The notes beneath the pieces are model-generated. The model saw nothing but the letters and a program-made list of their open reading frames with translations. It did not search any database and had not been told where the DNA came from. From positions 3,859,001-3,923,000 of the forward strand of contig NC_015556.1 of assembly GCF_000213805.1 (NCBI RefSeq): a DNA stretch of 64,000 bases, in the 5' to 3' direction. Position 1 is the stretch's first letter. Each line of letters opens with the position of its first letter. This document shows positions 24,278 through 33,301 of the stretch, piece after piece. Both the position numbers and the translations under genes were made by a program. The stretch comes from Pseudomonas fulva 12-X (GTDB taxonomy: Bacteria; Pseudomonadota; Gammaproteobacteria; Pseudomonadales; Pseudomonadaceae).

Positions 24278-24422
24278 TAGGGTCTGCACGAAGAGTTTCC
24301 GAGCGAAGGTCAGGCGAGGCAAAAATCGGTGAGGACGCGGAGTTTACGAGCTGTAAATGAACAGTCCGAACCGATTTTTAACGAAGCATCACCGAGCGCA
24401 GGTACTTTTCGTACAGAGCCTA
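24278..24422 (+). repeat. Palindromic intergenic element, copy A
   Basis: A 145-bp element with imperfect terminal inverted repeats TAGGGTCTGCACGAAGAG and CTTTTCGTACAGAGCCTA (15 of 18 pair). An inner arm pair AAAAATCGGT/ACCGATTTTT flanks the centre, and the apical hairpin is TTTAC-GAGCT-GTAAA at the midpoint. Copies B (36927-37068, opposite strand) and C (51434-51647) share the core. Confidence 0.8.
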
Positions 24423-24456
24423 GCGTGCCTGCATGGCGCTCCGTCACCGGACTCCC

Positions 24457-24462
24457 TATAAT
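24457..24462 (+). promoter_or_regulatory. TATAAT -10 box ten bases before smpB
   Basis: A perfect TATAAT lies nine bases before the smpB ATG. Transcription would start about three bases before the start codon. No clear -35 or ribosome site is present. Confidence 0.6.
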
Positions 24463-24471
24463 GCGCCGCCT

Positions 24472-24954
24472 ATGGCTAAACAAAAGAAACATCCGCAAGG
24501 CAGCATCGCCCAGAACAAGAAGGCGATGCACGACTATTTCGTGGAGTCCCGCTTCGAGGCCGGCTTGGCGCTGGCCGGCTGGGAAGTGAAAAGCCTGCGT
24601 GCCGGCAAGGCTCAGCTGGTCGACAGTTACGTTCTGCTCAAGGACGACGAAGCCTGGCTGATGGGCTGCCACATCACGCCGTTGAAGACCGCCAGCACCC
24701 ACGTCATCGCCGACCCGACGCGCACGCGCAAGCTGCTGCTCAATCGTCGCGAGCTGGAAAAGCTGTTCGGTGCCGTACAGCAGAAGGGCCACACCTGCGT
24801 GGCACTGTCGCTGTACTGGAAACAGCATCTGGTGAAGTGCGAGATCGCCCTGGCCAAGGGCAAGAAGGATTTCGACAAGCGCCATACCGAGAAAGAGCGC
24901 GACGCCGATCGCGAAGTGCAGCGCGCCATGCGCAGCAAAGGCAAGGACGAGTAA
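24472..24954 (+). CDS. smpB: SsrA-binding protein SmpB
   Basis: Binds tmRNA and delivers it to stalled ribosomes in trans-translation. The 160-residue product begins [20 protein letters not shown]. It has the motifs [19 protein letters not shown] and [18 protein letters not shown], and the basic tail ([18 protein letters not shown]) that reaches the decoding centre. The start at MAKQKK matches the family. No Shine-Dalgarno sequence precedes it and the -10 box is very close, so the message may be nearly leaderless. The tmRNA gene itself is not in this window. Confidence 0.96.
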   Translation: MAKQKKHPQGSIAQNKKAMHDYFVESRFEAGLALAGWEVKSLRAGKAQLVDSYVLLKDDEAWLMGCHITPLKTASTHVIADPTRTRKLLLNRRELEKLFGAVQQKGHTCVALSLYWKQHLVKCEIALAKGKKDFDKRHTEKERDADREVQRAMRSKGKDE

Positions 24955-25032
24955 GCGCTGCGGTTCGATGATGAACCGCAGTACGCCCCAGCCACTTCCA
25001 TCTCGCCTTTCCAGGCAACTCCAACCGACTGA

Positions 25033-25800
25033 CTACAGCCCCTGGCGCCGTTGCGCGCGCTGCTCGCGGGCTTCCTGCTGAACGACGTCCGCCAGAACCT
25101 CCTGCACATAATCGATGTGCTGATTGGACAGCGACCGCGCATCCTCGGCGCGCCCCTCGATGATCGCTTCATAGAGCGCGCGATGCTGGGCGTTGAGCAT
25201 GCCGCGGGTCTCGCCACGCAGGGCATACATGCCGCCGATATTGGTGACCACGTTGCGCTTGAGCAGATCGAACAGGCCGCGAATGGTGTGCAGCAGTACG
25301 GCGTTGTGACTGGCCTCGGCGATGGCCAGGTGGAAATTGGCGTCCGCCACCCCCTCCTCCGCACGGGTCACTTCACCGGCACGGCCATAGCAATCCTGCA
25401 GCCGCTCGAAGGCCTCACTGAGCCGTCGGCGGTCCACGTCGGTAGCACGCAGCGCCGCGTAGTAGGCACAGGAGCCTTCCAGGGTATGGCGGAACTCAAG
25501 CAGATCGCGCTGGGCGTCGACGCTGCTTTCCAGCAGGTACATGAGCGGGTCGCTGAAGGTCGAGCCGAGATTCTCGCACACATAGGTGCCGCCGCCCTGG
25601 CGGCTACTCAACAGGCCTTTGGTGGCCAGCTTCTGAATGGCTTCGCGCAGCGACGGGCGTGACACACCGAACTGCTCGGCAAGCACTCGCTCGGCCGGCA
25701 GGCGCTCGCCGGCCTTGAGCGTGCCTTCGAGGATCATGGCCTCGAGGCGCTCGACGATATCGTCCGACAGACGCTTCTGTCGCAGCGGACCAAAGTTCAT
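25033..25800 (-). CDS. lldR: GntR/FadR-family regulator of lactate use, LldR-like
   Basis: A 255-residue transcription factor of the FadR subfamily of GntR regulators. It begins MNFGPLRQKRLSDDIVERLE. The winged helix-turn-helix includes LPAERVLAEQFGVSRPSLRE and GLLSSRQGGGTYV, and an FCD effector domain follows with metal-type His/Asp residues (ANFHLAIAEASHN). It is divergent from lldP and a perfect operator-like palindrome lies between them. By analogy with LldR it probably represses lldP-lldD-dld until lactate binds; PdhR is the closest alternative name. Confidence 0.88.
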   Translation of the reverse strand: MNFGPLRQKRLSDDIVERLEAMILEGTLKAGERLPAERVLAEQFGVSRPSLREAIQKLATKGLLSSRQGGGTYVCENLGSTFSDPLMYLLESSVDAQRDLLEFRHTLEGSCAYYAALRATDVDRRRLSEAFERLQDCYGRAGEVTRAEEGVADANFHLAIAEASHNAVLLHTIRGLFDLLKRNVVTNIGGMYALRGETRGMLNAQHRALYEAIIEGRAEDARSLSNQHIDYVQEVLADVVQQEAREQRAQRRQGL

Positions 25801-25982
25801 TGCTTCAACACTCCCCGCAAACGGCGCCAGATCGCCTGGCTGCCGAAAATCCTCGCAGCCTACCCAGTGGCATCTGGCGCCACAAGCGCAGCGCTCCTCG
25901 GCACCTACTGCTACCAAAGTCGCACCGGTGCAAATTGACGCACCCGAGCAAAAGAAATTATTCTGGCGATCGCCACTTGTAA

Positions 25983-25997
25983 ATTGGTCTTACCAAT
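25983..25997 (+). promoter_or_regulatory. LldR/PdhR-type operator ATTGGT-CTT-ACCAAT
   Basis: A perfect 15-bp palindrome in the lldR-lldP intergenic region matches the known FadR-subfamily half-site ATTGGT/ACCAAT. A weak promoter with TTGACG at 25935-25940 lies just upstream, so bound repressor would sit in the early transcribed region. Confidence 0.8.
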
Positions 25998-26089
25998 AAT
26001 AACAACCCGTTCGCAAAACTGCTCTGCATTCGGTGAATCACCAGCAGCTCGCGATCAGGCGATACCAACAACAATCAGCGAGCCTCCCC

Positions 26090-27775
26090 ATGCAAACATG
26101 GCAACAGTTCTACACGCCGCTCGGCAGCCTTGGCCTGTCCGCACTAGCGGCCGTGATCCCCATCGTCTTCTTCTTTCTCGCCCTCGCCGTATTCCGCCTC
26201 AAGGGCCATGTAGCGGGCAGCATCACCCTGGCGCTGTCGATCATCATCGCCATCGCTGCCTTCGGCATGCCGGTGGACATGGCCCTGGCCGCCGCCGGCT
26301 ATGGCTTCGCCTACGGCCTGTGGCCGATCGCCTGGATCATCGTCGCGGCAGTGTTCCTCTACAAACTGACCGTCAAGAGCGGCCAGTTCGAAGTCATCCG
26401 CAGCTCGGTGCTGTCGATCACCGATGACCAGCGCCTGCAGGTACTACTGATCGGCTTCTCGTTCGGTGCTTTCCTCGAAGGCGCGGCGGGCTTCGGCGCA
26501 CCGGTGGCGATCACCGCCGCCCTGCTCGTCGGCCTGGGTTTCAACCCGCTCTATGCCGCTGGCCTGTGCCTGATCGCCAACACCGCCCCGGTGGCGTTCG
26601 GCGCCCTGGGCATCCCGATCATCGTCGCCGGCCAGGTCACGGGCATCGACGCTTTCAAGATCGGCGCCATGACCGGTCGCCAGTTGCCCATCCTGTCGAT
26701 CATCGTGCCGTTCTGGCTGGTGGCGATGATGGATGGCTGGAAAGGTATCCGCGAAACCTGGCCGGCTGCGCTGGTGGCGGGCCTGAGCTTCGCCGTCACC
26801 CAGTACTACACCTCCAACTACATCGGCCCGGAGCTGCCGGACATCACCTCGGCGCTGGTCAGCCTGGTATGCCTGACCCTGTTCCTCAAGGTCTGGCAGC
26901 CCAAGCGCGCTGCCGACAGCCAGGTCGCCGGCACTTCCGGTGGCACCGCGGTAGCCGGCGGCTTCGGCGGCGTGCGCAGCACAACGCCGTCGCCCTACAG
27001 CCTCGGGCAGATTCTCAAGGCCTGGTCGCCCTTTCTGATTCTCACCGCCATGGTCACCGTCTGGACGCTGAAACCCTTCAAGGCGCTGTTCGCCCCGGGC
27101 GGCGCGCTGGATCATCTGGTGTTCATGCTGCCGATCCCTCACCTGGATCAGTTGGTGGTCAAGGTCGCCCCCATCGTCGCCAACCCGACGCCGATCGCCG
27201 CCGTATTCAAGCTCGATCCGATCTCGGCGACCGGCACTGCGATCTTCTTCTCCGCCGTCCTGTCGATGCTGGTTCTGAAAATCAGTCTTAAAAATGGTCT
27301 GACCACTTTGAAGGAAACCTTCTACGAACTGCGCTGGCCCATCCTGTCCATCGGCATGGTGCTGGCATTCGCCTTCGTCACCAACTATTCAGGCATGTCG
27401 ACTACCCTGGCCCTGGTGCTGGCGGGAACCGGCGCGGCCTTTCCGTTCTTTTCGCCGTTCCTTGGCTGGCTGGGCGTATTCCTGACCGGATCGGATACGT
27501 CGTCCAACGCGCTGTTCGGCTCATTGCAAGCCACCACGGCGCACCAGATCGGCGTCAACGACACCCTGTTGGTGGCGGCCAACACCAGCGGCGGCGTGAC
27601 CGGCAAGATGATCTCGCCGCAATCGATCGCCGTGGCCTGCGCCGCGACCGGAATGGTCGGCAAGGAATCGGACCTGTTCCGCTTCACGCTCAAGCACAGC
27701 CTGATTTTCGCCACCTTCGTCGGCCTGATTACGCTGGCTCAGGCCTACTGGCTGACCGGCATGCTGGTGCACTAG
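26090..27775 (+). CDS. lldP: L-lactate permease
   Basis: Inner-membrane lactate:proton symporter of the LctP family. The 561-residue protein has about 12-14 membrane helices. Family motifs include [48 protein letters not shown] and [19 protein letters not shown]. The MQTWQQFY start was chosen; the upstream frame crosses the operator region. It heads the lldP-lldD-dld operon under LldR. Confidence 0.96.
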   Translation: MQTWQQFYTPLGSLGLSALAAVIPIVFFFLALAVFRLKGHVAGSITLALSIIIAIAAFGMPVDMALAAAGYGFAYGLWPIAWIIVAAVFLYKLTVKSGQFEVIRSSVLSITDDQRLQVLLIGFSFGAFLEGAAGFGAPVAITAALLVGLGFNPLYAAGLCLIANTAPVAFGALGIPIIVAGQVTGIDAFKIGAMTGRQLPILSIIVPFWLVAMMDGWKGIRETWPAALVAGLSFAVTQYYTSNYIGPELPDITSALVSLVCLTLFLKVWQPKRAADSQVAGTSGGTAVAGGFGGVRSTTPSPYSLGQILKAWSPFLILTAMVTVWTLKPFKALFAPGGALDHLVFMLPIPHLDQLVVKVAPIVANPTPIAAVFKLDPISATGTAIFFSAVLSMLVLKISLKNGLTTLKETFYELRWPILSIGMVLAFAFVTNYSGMSTTLALVLAGTGAAFPFFSPFLGWLGVFLTGSDTSSNALFGSLQATTAHQIGVNDTLLVAANTSGGVTGKMISPQSIAVACAATGMVGKESDLFRFTLKHSLIFATFVGLITLAQAYWLTGMLVH

Positions 27776-27926
27776 TTAACGAGCAGCTGCGCGTCGGCCC
27801 TGCGGCCACGCGCATTTGAATGCAAACGCAGCGCCCCAGGGCGTGCTACACACCCAGAGCCCGCGACAGTGTCCGGGCTTTGTCGCTGCCGCGGCGACGC
27901 GCCAGCCCAGACACGGAATCGAGCCC

Positions 27927-29066
27927 ATGATCATTTCTGCCTCCACCGACTACCGCGCCGCTGCCAAGCGGCGCCTGCCGCCGTTTCTGTTCCACTACAT
28001 CGATGGCGGCGCCTATGCCGAGTACACCCTCAAGCGCAACGTCGAAGACCTGGCGGGCATCGCCCTGCGCCAGCGCGTGCTGAAGAACATGGCCGAGCTG
28101 AGCCTTGAAACGAAGCTGTTCGGCGAAACCCTGTCGATGCCGGTGGCCCTGGCGCCGGTCGGCCTGACCGGCATGTACGCGCGCCGCGGTGAGGTGCAGG
28201 CCGCCAAGGCAGCGGCGGACAAGGGGATCCCCTTTACGCTGTCGACCGTGTCGGTGTGCCCAATCGAAGAGGTCGCACCAGCGATCAGTCGGCCAATGTG
28301 GTTCCAGCTGTATGTACTGAAAGACCGCGGTTTCATGAAGAACGCCCTGGAGCGCGCGAAGGCCGCGGGCGTGACCACTCTGGTGTTCACCGTGGACATG
28401 CCCACGCCCGGCGCCCGCTACCGTGACGCCCACTCCGGCATGAGCGGGCCGAACGCCGCCATGCGTCGCATGCTGCAGGCTTTCACGCACCCGGCCTGGG
28501 CCTGGGACGTGGGCCTGATGGGCAAGCCTCACGATCTGGGCAACATCTCCACCTACCGCGGCAATCCGACCGGGCTGGCTGATTACATCGGCTGGCTGGG
28601 CGCCAACTTCGACCCGTCGATTTCCTGGAAGGATCTGGAGTGGATCCGCGAATTCTGGGACGGCCCAATGGTGATCAAGGGCATCCTCGACCCCGAGGAC
28701 GCACGCGATGCGGTCAAATTCGGCGCCGACGGCATCGTCGTCTCCAACCACGGCGGCCGCCAGCTCGATGGCGTGCTGTCCAGCGCCCGCGCCCTGCCGG
28801 CCATTGCCGACGCGGTGAAGGGCGACCTGAAGATTCTCGCCGACTCCGGCGTCCGCAGCGGCCTCGACGTGGTGCGCATGATCGCCATGGGCGCCGACAC
28901 AGTGATGCTCGGTCGCGCCTTCGTCTACGCCCTGGCCGCGGCCGGCGGCGCCGGGGTAAGCAACCTGCTGAGCCTGATCGACAAGGAAATGCGCGTGGCC
29001 ATGGTGCTCACCGGCGCCAGGTCCATCGCCGAGATTAGTGCCGACTCACTGGTTCGGGAGCTCTGA
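27927..29066 (+). CDS. lldD: L-lactate dehydrogenase (quinone), FMN-dependent
   Basis: Oxidises L-lactate to pyruvate at the membrane and reduces quinone. The 379-residue FMN alpha-hydroxyacid oxidase begins [20 protein letters not shown]. It contains the active-site His/Arg motif [12 protein letters not shown] and the FMN motifs [20 protein letters not shown] and [11 protein letters not shown]. The start at 27927 is the one that fits the family. It lies 151 bp after lldP and one base before dld. Confidence 0.97.
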   Translation: MIISASTDYRAAAKRRLPPFLFHYIDGGAYAEYTLKRNVEDLAGIALRQRVLKNMAELSLETKLFGETLSMPVALAPVGLTGMYARRGEVQAAKAAADKGIPFTLSTVSVCPIEEVAPAISRPMWFQLYVLKDRGFMKNALERAKAAGVTTLVFTVDMPTPGARYRDAHSGMSGPNAAMRRMLQAFTHPAWAWDVGLMGKPHDLGNISTYRGNPTGLADYIGWLGANFDPSISWKDLEWIREFWDGPMVIKGILDPEDARDAVKFGADGIVVSNHGGRQLDGVLSSARALPAIADAVKGDLKILADSGVRSGLDVVRMIAMGADTVMLGRAFVYALAAAGGAGVSNLLSLIDKEMRVAMVLTGARSIAEISADSLVREL

Positions 29067-29067
29067 G

Positions 29068-30774
29068 ATGATCAGCCGCGACACCCTGCTCAAACAGCTG
29101 CGAGACGCCGTTGGCCGCGACCATGTGCTTACCGACGCGCAGAGAACACGACGCTTTCGCAAGGGCCATCGCACCGGCGAAGGCAATGTACTGGCCGTGG
29201 TGCGCCCCGGCACCCTGCTTGAACAATGGCGAGTACTGGAGGCCGCCGTGGCCGCCGACCGTATCGTCATCATGCAGGCGGCCAACACCGGATTGACCGG
29301 CGGCTCGACGCCGGACGGCAACGACTACGACCGCGAGATCGTGCTGATCAACACCCTACGCATCACCGGCGTGCAATTGATCAATGATGGCGAGCAGGTG
29401 GTGTGCCTGCCCGGCGCCACCCTCGACCGCCTGGAGCAGGCTCTGGCGCCTCTGGGTCGCGAGCCGCACTCGGTGATCGGCTCGTCGTGCATCGGCGCCT
29501 CGGTGCTCGGCGGCGTGTGCAACAACTCCGGCGGCTCGCTGGTACGACGCGGGCCGGCCTACACCGAACTGGCGCTCTATGCACAGGTGAAGGAAGACGG
29601 CTCCCTGGAGCTGGTCAACCACCTGGGTATCGACCTGGGCAACAGCCCGGAAGAAATCCTCACCCGTCTGCAGCGCGGCGATTACGGTCCGCGCCAGGTC
29701 AGCGACGAGGCCGCCGGCAAGGCCTCGGACCAGCGCTACGGGGAGCACGTGCGCGACGTCGACGCCGACACCCCGGCACGTTTCAATGCCGACCCGTCGC
29801 GGCTGTTCGAGGCTTCCGGCTCGGCGGGCAAGCTGTGCCTGTTTGCCGTGCGCCTGGACACCTTCCCCAAGGAGCCGAGTACGGTCTTCTACATCGGCAC
29901 CAACGCCGCCGGCGACCTGACCGAGGTGCGCCGCCACCTGCTCAATCGGCTACCGAGCTTGCCGATCGCCGGGGAATACATCCACCGCACCGCCTTCGAC
30001 ATTGGCGAGAAATATGGCAAGGACACCTTTCTGCTGATCGACCGTTTCGGCACCGCCAGAGTGCCGGCTGCCTTCGCCATGAAGAGTCGGGTCGACGGCT
30101 TCTTCGAGCGCTTCGGCCTGCGCGGCGTCAGTGATCGCATCATCCAGCTGGTTATGAACCTTTTGCCCAGCCACCTGCCGCCGCGCATGCGCGATTACCG
30201 CGAACGTTTCGAGCATCACCTGATGATTCGCGTGGCCAACGACAGCCTGGACGAAACCCGGCGCTTTCTCGCCGAGCACTTCGGCACAGCCAGCACCGGT
30301 GCCTTTTTCGAGTGCGACGCCGACGAGGGCCGCAAGGCCTTTCTGCATCGTTTCGCCATCGCCGGCGCGGCGATTCGCTACCGCGAGGCGCACCCCGCAA
30401 GCGTCGAGGACATCCTTGCCCTGGATATCGCCCTGCGCCGCAACGACCGCGACTGGGTGGAAACGCTACCGGCGCAAATGGAGGCGCAGATCATCCACAA
30501 GCTCTACTACGGGCACTTCTTCTGCCACGTGTTCCACCAGGACTACATCGTCAAGAAAGGCGTCGACCCCATCGCCATGGAGCACGCCATGTGGAAGCTG
30601 CTCGACGAGCGCCGCGCCGAATACCCGGCCGAACACAACGTGGGGCATCTCTACGTCGCCAAGCCAGCACTGGCCGACTTCTACCGCGAGCTCGACCCGA
30701 CCAACACCTTCAACCCAGGCATTGGCCAGACCTCGAAGAAGCGCCATTGGGAGCCCTGCTGCGGCAATCATTGA
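29068..30774 (+). CDS. dld: Quinone-dependent D-lactate dehydrogenase (Dld type)
   Basis: Peripheral membrane FAD enzyme that oxidises D-lactate to pyruvate. The 568-residue product closely resembles E. coli Dld in sequence and length. FAD-binding motifs are MQAANTGLTGGSTPDGNDYD and SVIGSSCIGASVLGGVCNN. The central stretch FYIGTNAAGDLTEVRRHLLN and the C-terminal YPAEHNVGHLY with DPTNTFNPGIGQTSK are also Dld-like. Its ATG follows the lldD stop by one base, so both lactate isomers are handled by one operon. Confidence 0.96.
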   Translation: MISRDTLLKQLRDAVGRDHVLTDAQRTRRFRKGHRTGEGNVLAVVRPGTLLEQWRVLEAAVAADRIVIMQAANTGLTGGSTPDGNDYDREIVLINTLRITGVQLINDGEQVVCLPGATLDRLEQALAPLGREPHSVIGSSCIGASVLGGVCNNSGGSLVRRGPAYTELALYAQVKEDGSLELVNHLGIDLGNSPEEILTRLQRGDYGPRQVSDEAAGKASDQRYGEHVRDVDADTPARFNADPSRLFEASGSAGKLCLFAVRLDTFPKEPSTVFYIGTNAAGDLTEVRRHLLNRLPSLPIAGEYIHRTAFDIGEKYGKDTFLLIDRFGTARVPAAFAMKSRVDGFFERFGLRGVSDRIIQLVMNLLPSHLPPRMRDYRERFEHHLMIRVANDSLDETRRFLAEHFGTASTGAFFECDADEGRKAFLHRFAIAGAAIRYREAHPASVEDILALDIALRRNDRDWVETLPAQMEAQIIHKLYYGHFFCHVFHQDYIVKKGVDPIAMEHAMWKLLDERRAEYPAEHNVGHLYVAKPALADFYRELDPTNTFNPGIGQTSKKRHWEPCCGNH

Positions 30775-31096
30775 GCGCCCATAAGAAGAAAGGGGAGACC
30801 TCTCGGCCTCCCCTTTCGTAGATGTCCTGTGCTGGCAATTCTGTCGCCGCTTTCGTCGCCCGCCTGGTTGGGCAGTGCGGACCCGGGTGCCGTGACGACC
30901 TGGTAAGGTCGGCGGCGCCAGCTCCCCTGATTGGGCGAGCTGGGTGGACGTGTCGTCCGGGCCGTGAAACTGAGGTAAAGATTACGCCCACGACCGCGAC
31001 GAAAGATTGCTAAGATTGCTAAACATACAATCAATTGCGCAACAATTAATCGAAATATATAAATAATCAGCAATCAGATAACGAAACCGCTCAGCC
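30775..31096. other. dld to Lrp-gene intergenic region
   Basis: A 322-bp gap with no convincing gene. It holds the dld terminator (30788-30816), a GC-rich middle stretch, and an AT-rich tract from about 31010 that is probably the promoter region of the Lrp-type gene. Confidence 0.7.
30788..30816 (+). terminator. Terminator after dld
   Basis: AAAGGGGAG...CTCCCCTTT palindrome 13 bases after the dld stop, followed by only a short T-run. It marks the end of the lactate operon. Confidence 0.7.
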
Positions 31097-31576
31097 ATGA
31101 ACAAACTTGATCGCTACGACCTGAATATTCTTTCCGAATTGCAGCGCGACGCGACGCTGTCCAACCAGGAACTGGCCGAGCGTATCGGCCTGTCGCCCTC
31201 GCCCTGCTCGCGCCGCGTCAAACAGCTGCAGGATGACGGCTACATCACTGGCCAGGTCGCGCTGCTCGACCGTCGCCAACTGGGCCTTACCCTGACCGCC
31301 TATGTACTGATCGGCATGGATCGCCATACGCCCGAACGCTTCGAACACTTCCAGGAAGAAATCCGCAAATGCCCGGAAGTGCTGGAATGCTGCCTGGTCA
31401 CCGGGATGGACGCGGATTATCAGCTCAAGGTGGTAGTGCCGGACATGGACCATTACCAGAAGCTGCTGCTTGGCACCCTCACCCGCATCGACGGCGTGTC
31501 CAGCGTGCGCTCGAGCTTCGTGCTGCAGCAGATCCTCTCCAGCACCCAGCTGCCGCTGCAGCACCTGCGCGGCTAA
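31097..31576 (+). CDS. Lrp/AsnC family transcriptional regulator
   Basis: A 159-residue DNA-binding protein. The N-terminal helix-turn-helix is typical (LDRYDLNILSELQRDATLSN, LAERIGLSPSPCSRRVKQLQ). A C-terminal RAM ligand-binding domain follows (VLECCLVTGMDADYQLKVVV). Members sense amino acids or related acids and form octamers or similar. The target is unknown; the divergent-neighbour rule gives no clue because dld is read in the same direction upstream. A strongly AT-rich region precedes the ATG. Confidence 0.92.
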   Translation: MNKLDRYDLNILSELQRDATLSNQELAERIGLSPSPCSRRVKQLQDDGYITGQVALLDRRQLGLTLTAYVLIGMDRHTPERFEHFQEEIRKCPEVLECCLVTGMDADYQLKVVVPDMDHYQKLLLGTLTRIDGVSSVRSSFVLQQILSSTQLPLQHLRG

Positions 31577-31605
31577 GTGGCGGGAGCAGCCGTTCTCGTA
31601 AACGT

Positions 31606-31675
31606 TTAGGAGGGGCTTTAGCCCCGAGCTCTTTGTTGCCTCAATAAAAAACTCGCGGCTAAAGCCGCTCCCACG
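31606..31675. repeat. REP-like palindromes (GCTTTAGCC type)
   Basis: AGGGGCTTTAGCCCCGAG and CTCGCGGCTAAAGCCGCTCC form a facing pair around a short AT-rich spacer. This is the arrangement of Pseudomonas REP doublets, with GTGGGAGCGGCTTTAGCCGCG as the right unit when read on the minus strand. Confidence 0.75.
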
Positions 31676-31695
31676 AGATCGCTGAAAGTCAGGAC

Positions 31696-31783
31696 GTAGG
31701 GTGGATGACGCTTTTTTCATCCACCATTGCGGTTTCGGAGCGGTGGACTCGTCGGGCCGCGTAGGTGAAGCGTCGTCCACCCT
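31696..31783. repeat. GTAGGGTGGA palindromic repeat, unit 1
   Basis: GTAGGGTGGATGACGCTTTT...CATCCACC is followed by GGTGGAC...GTAGGTGAAGCGTCGTCCACCC. The unit recurs at 54656-54731, as a part unit at 57398-57425, and within 61972-62130. Confidence 0.75.
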
Positions 31784-31954
31784 TTGCCGGGAAAGTCCGC
31801 TTTTGCCTTGTAGAGGCGCATAAAGATCGTGCACAGGTTCTAAGACCATCAGGCAACTACGCCTACCGACCAGCAACGCTGTAATATCCACACCTTTGTT
31901 GTGCCTTGTCGCCCGCCCCTGGGCGGCAGCCGATGGATCGCCGCAGAGGTCAGG

Positions 31955-32158
31955 ATGGAACCCGAGTTTTTCGAAGAGCTGATGATGACCCTGCTGGTCG
32001 GCGGCCTGGTGCTGTTCATGGCCTTTATCGTCTGGGACCTGGCGAAAAAGTCCCGCGCCGGCCGCTTTGGCACCTTCATCCTGTTCTTCGCCCTGGGCCT
32101 GGGCGTGCTCGGCTTTGTCATCAAGAGCCTGGTCATCGCTGGCCTGGAAGGCGTCTGA
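31955..32158 (+). CDS. DUF2788 small membrane protein
   Basis: A 67-residue protein with two predicted membrane helices (LMMTLLVGGLVLFMAFIVWD and GTFILFFALGLGVLGFVIK) joined by a short basic loop, LAKKSRAGRFG. The family is common in Pseudomonas and its function is unknown. The start at MEPEFFEELM has an AGAGGTCAGG site upstream; the longer frame starts inside a repeat-flanking sequence. It is 62 bp upstream of the globin gene on the same strand, so the two may be co-transcribed. Confidence 0.85.
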   Translation: MEPEFFEELMMTLLVGGLVLFMAFIVWDLAKKSRAGRFGTFILFFALGLGVLGFVIKSLVIAGLEGV

Positions 32159-32220
32159 AACCACCTAAAAGAATCGCGGCGCCCGCCGCATTGCCTTGTC
32201 TGCTGCCCATGGAGAAATAC

Positions 32221-32619
32221 ATGAACGCCACCGATCGCGTCATGCAGAGTTACGGACGCTGCTGCGCCAGCCCGGCCTTTTTCGATGATTTCTACCGGCA
32301 CTTCCTCGCCAGCTCACCGGCCGTGCGCGAGAAGTTCGTCAACACCGACATGGCCGCGCAGAAGCTGCTGCTGCGCCAGGGCATTCTCAATCTGGTGATG
32401 CACGCCCGCGGCATGCCGGACACCAAGCTGCGCGCCCTGGGCTGCACCCACGCGCGCAACGCCATGGACATTCGCCCCGAGCTTTATGATTTGTGGCTGG
32501 AAGCGCTGCTCAAGACCATCATCGAGCACGACAGGGAAGCTGACGCAGCCACTCTGCAAGGCTGGCGCGAGGTGCTGATCAAGGGCATCAGCGTGATCAA
32601 GGCCGGCTACGACGGCTGA
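32221..32619 (+). CDS. Single-domain globin
   Basis: A 132-residue globin-fold protein. It begins MNATDRVMQSYGRCCASPAF. The FDDFYRHFLASSPAVREKF stretch is typical of the B-C helices. The probable proximal (F8) histidine is in LGCTHARNAMDIRP, and the E-helix region is QGILNLVMHARGM. No FAD or reductase domain follows, so it is neither a flavohemoglobin nor a coupled sensor. It may bind O2 or NO; the physiological role is not known. The ribosome site GGAGAAATAC precedes the ATG. Confidence 0.82.
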   Translation: MNATDRVMQSYGRCCASPAFFDDFYRHFLASSPAVREKFVNTDMAAQKLLLRQGILNLVMHARGMPDTKLRALGCTHARNAMDIRPELYDLWLEALLKTIIEHDREADAATLQGWREVLIKGISVIKAGYDG

Positions 32620-32629
32620 GCCGCCCGGC

Positions 32630-33238
32630 TTAACCGAGACTCGGCGGCAAGTCGCGCCACTCGCCTGGCTGCAGGCCATCCAGCGACCAGGGACCGATGC
32701 GCACACGCACCAGACGCAGGGTCGGCAAGCCGACCGCTGCCGTCATGCGCCGCACCTGGCGGTTGCGGCCTTCGCGAATCACCAGTTCCAGCCAACTGGT
32801 GGGCACGCTCTTGCGAAAGCGCACCGGCGGGTTACGCGGCCATAGCTCGGGCTCATCCAATTGCCGCGCCTCGGCGGGCAGCGTCGGCCCATCGTTGAGC
32901 TGCACGCCGTCACGCAATTGCTGCAGCTGCTCGGCGCTGGGCTCGCCTTCTACCTGCACCCAATAAGTCTTGGCCAGCTTGTGCTTGGGGTCGGCGATCT
33001 TCGCCTGCAATTGCCCATCATTGGTGAGCAGCAGCAAACCTTCGCTGTCGCGATCCAGCCGGCCAGCCGGATACACGCCGGGCACGGCAACGAAATCCTT
33101 GAGCGTGGCGCGGCCCTGGTCGTCATTGAACTGGGTCAGCACGTCGAACGGCTTGTTGAGCACGATCAACCGCGGCTCGGCCGGCGGAGCCTTGGCCACT
33201 CGATGCGGGCGCGATGCGGGGCGTTTGGGTCGGGACAT
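32630..33238 (-). CDS. rluE: 23S rRNA pseudouridine(2457) synthase RluE
   Basis: A 202-residue RsuA/RluE-family enzyme that isomerises U2457 in 23S rRNA. After a short basic N terminus, [16 protein letters not shown] leads into the catalytic motif [17 protein letters not shown], whose first Asp is the nucleophile. The signatures [18 protein letters not shown] and [20 protein letters not shown] match RluE better than RluB or RsuA. No S4 domain is present, which also fits RluE. It converges on the globin gene with an 10-bp gap. Confidence 0.92.
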   Translation of the reverse strand: MSRPKRPASRPHRVAKAPPAEPRLIVLNKPFDVLTQFNDDQGRATLKDFVAVPGVYPAGRLDRDSEGLLLLTNDGQLQAKIADPKHKLAKTYWVQVEGEPSAEQLQQLRDGVQLNDGPTLPAEARQLDEPELWPRNPPVRFRKSVPTSWLELVIREGRNRQVRRMTAAVGLPTLRLVRVRIGPWSLDGLQPGEWRDLPPSLG

Positions 33239-33301
33239 GCAACGAACGTCTTGGCGAAACGGGCGCGTAGTTTAGCGCAAAGCCGCCTGGCGAATCGCGG
33301 C

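Larger units (their letters stand above)
24127..24471. other. ratA-smpB intergenic region
   Basis: This 345-bp gap has no convincing gene. It holds the upstream region of ratA, the palindromic repeat element at 24278-24422, and the smpB promoter at its right end. Confidence 0.8.
31577..31954. other. Intergenic region with two repeat families
   Basis: This 378-bp gap has no gene beyond spurious frames. It holds a REP-like palindrome (31606-31675) and a GTAGGGTGGA-type palindromic unit (31696-31783), then the upstream region of the DUF2788 gene with the ribosome site AGAGGTCAGG. Confidence 0.75.
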
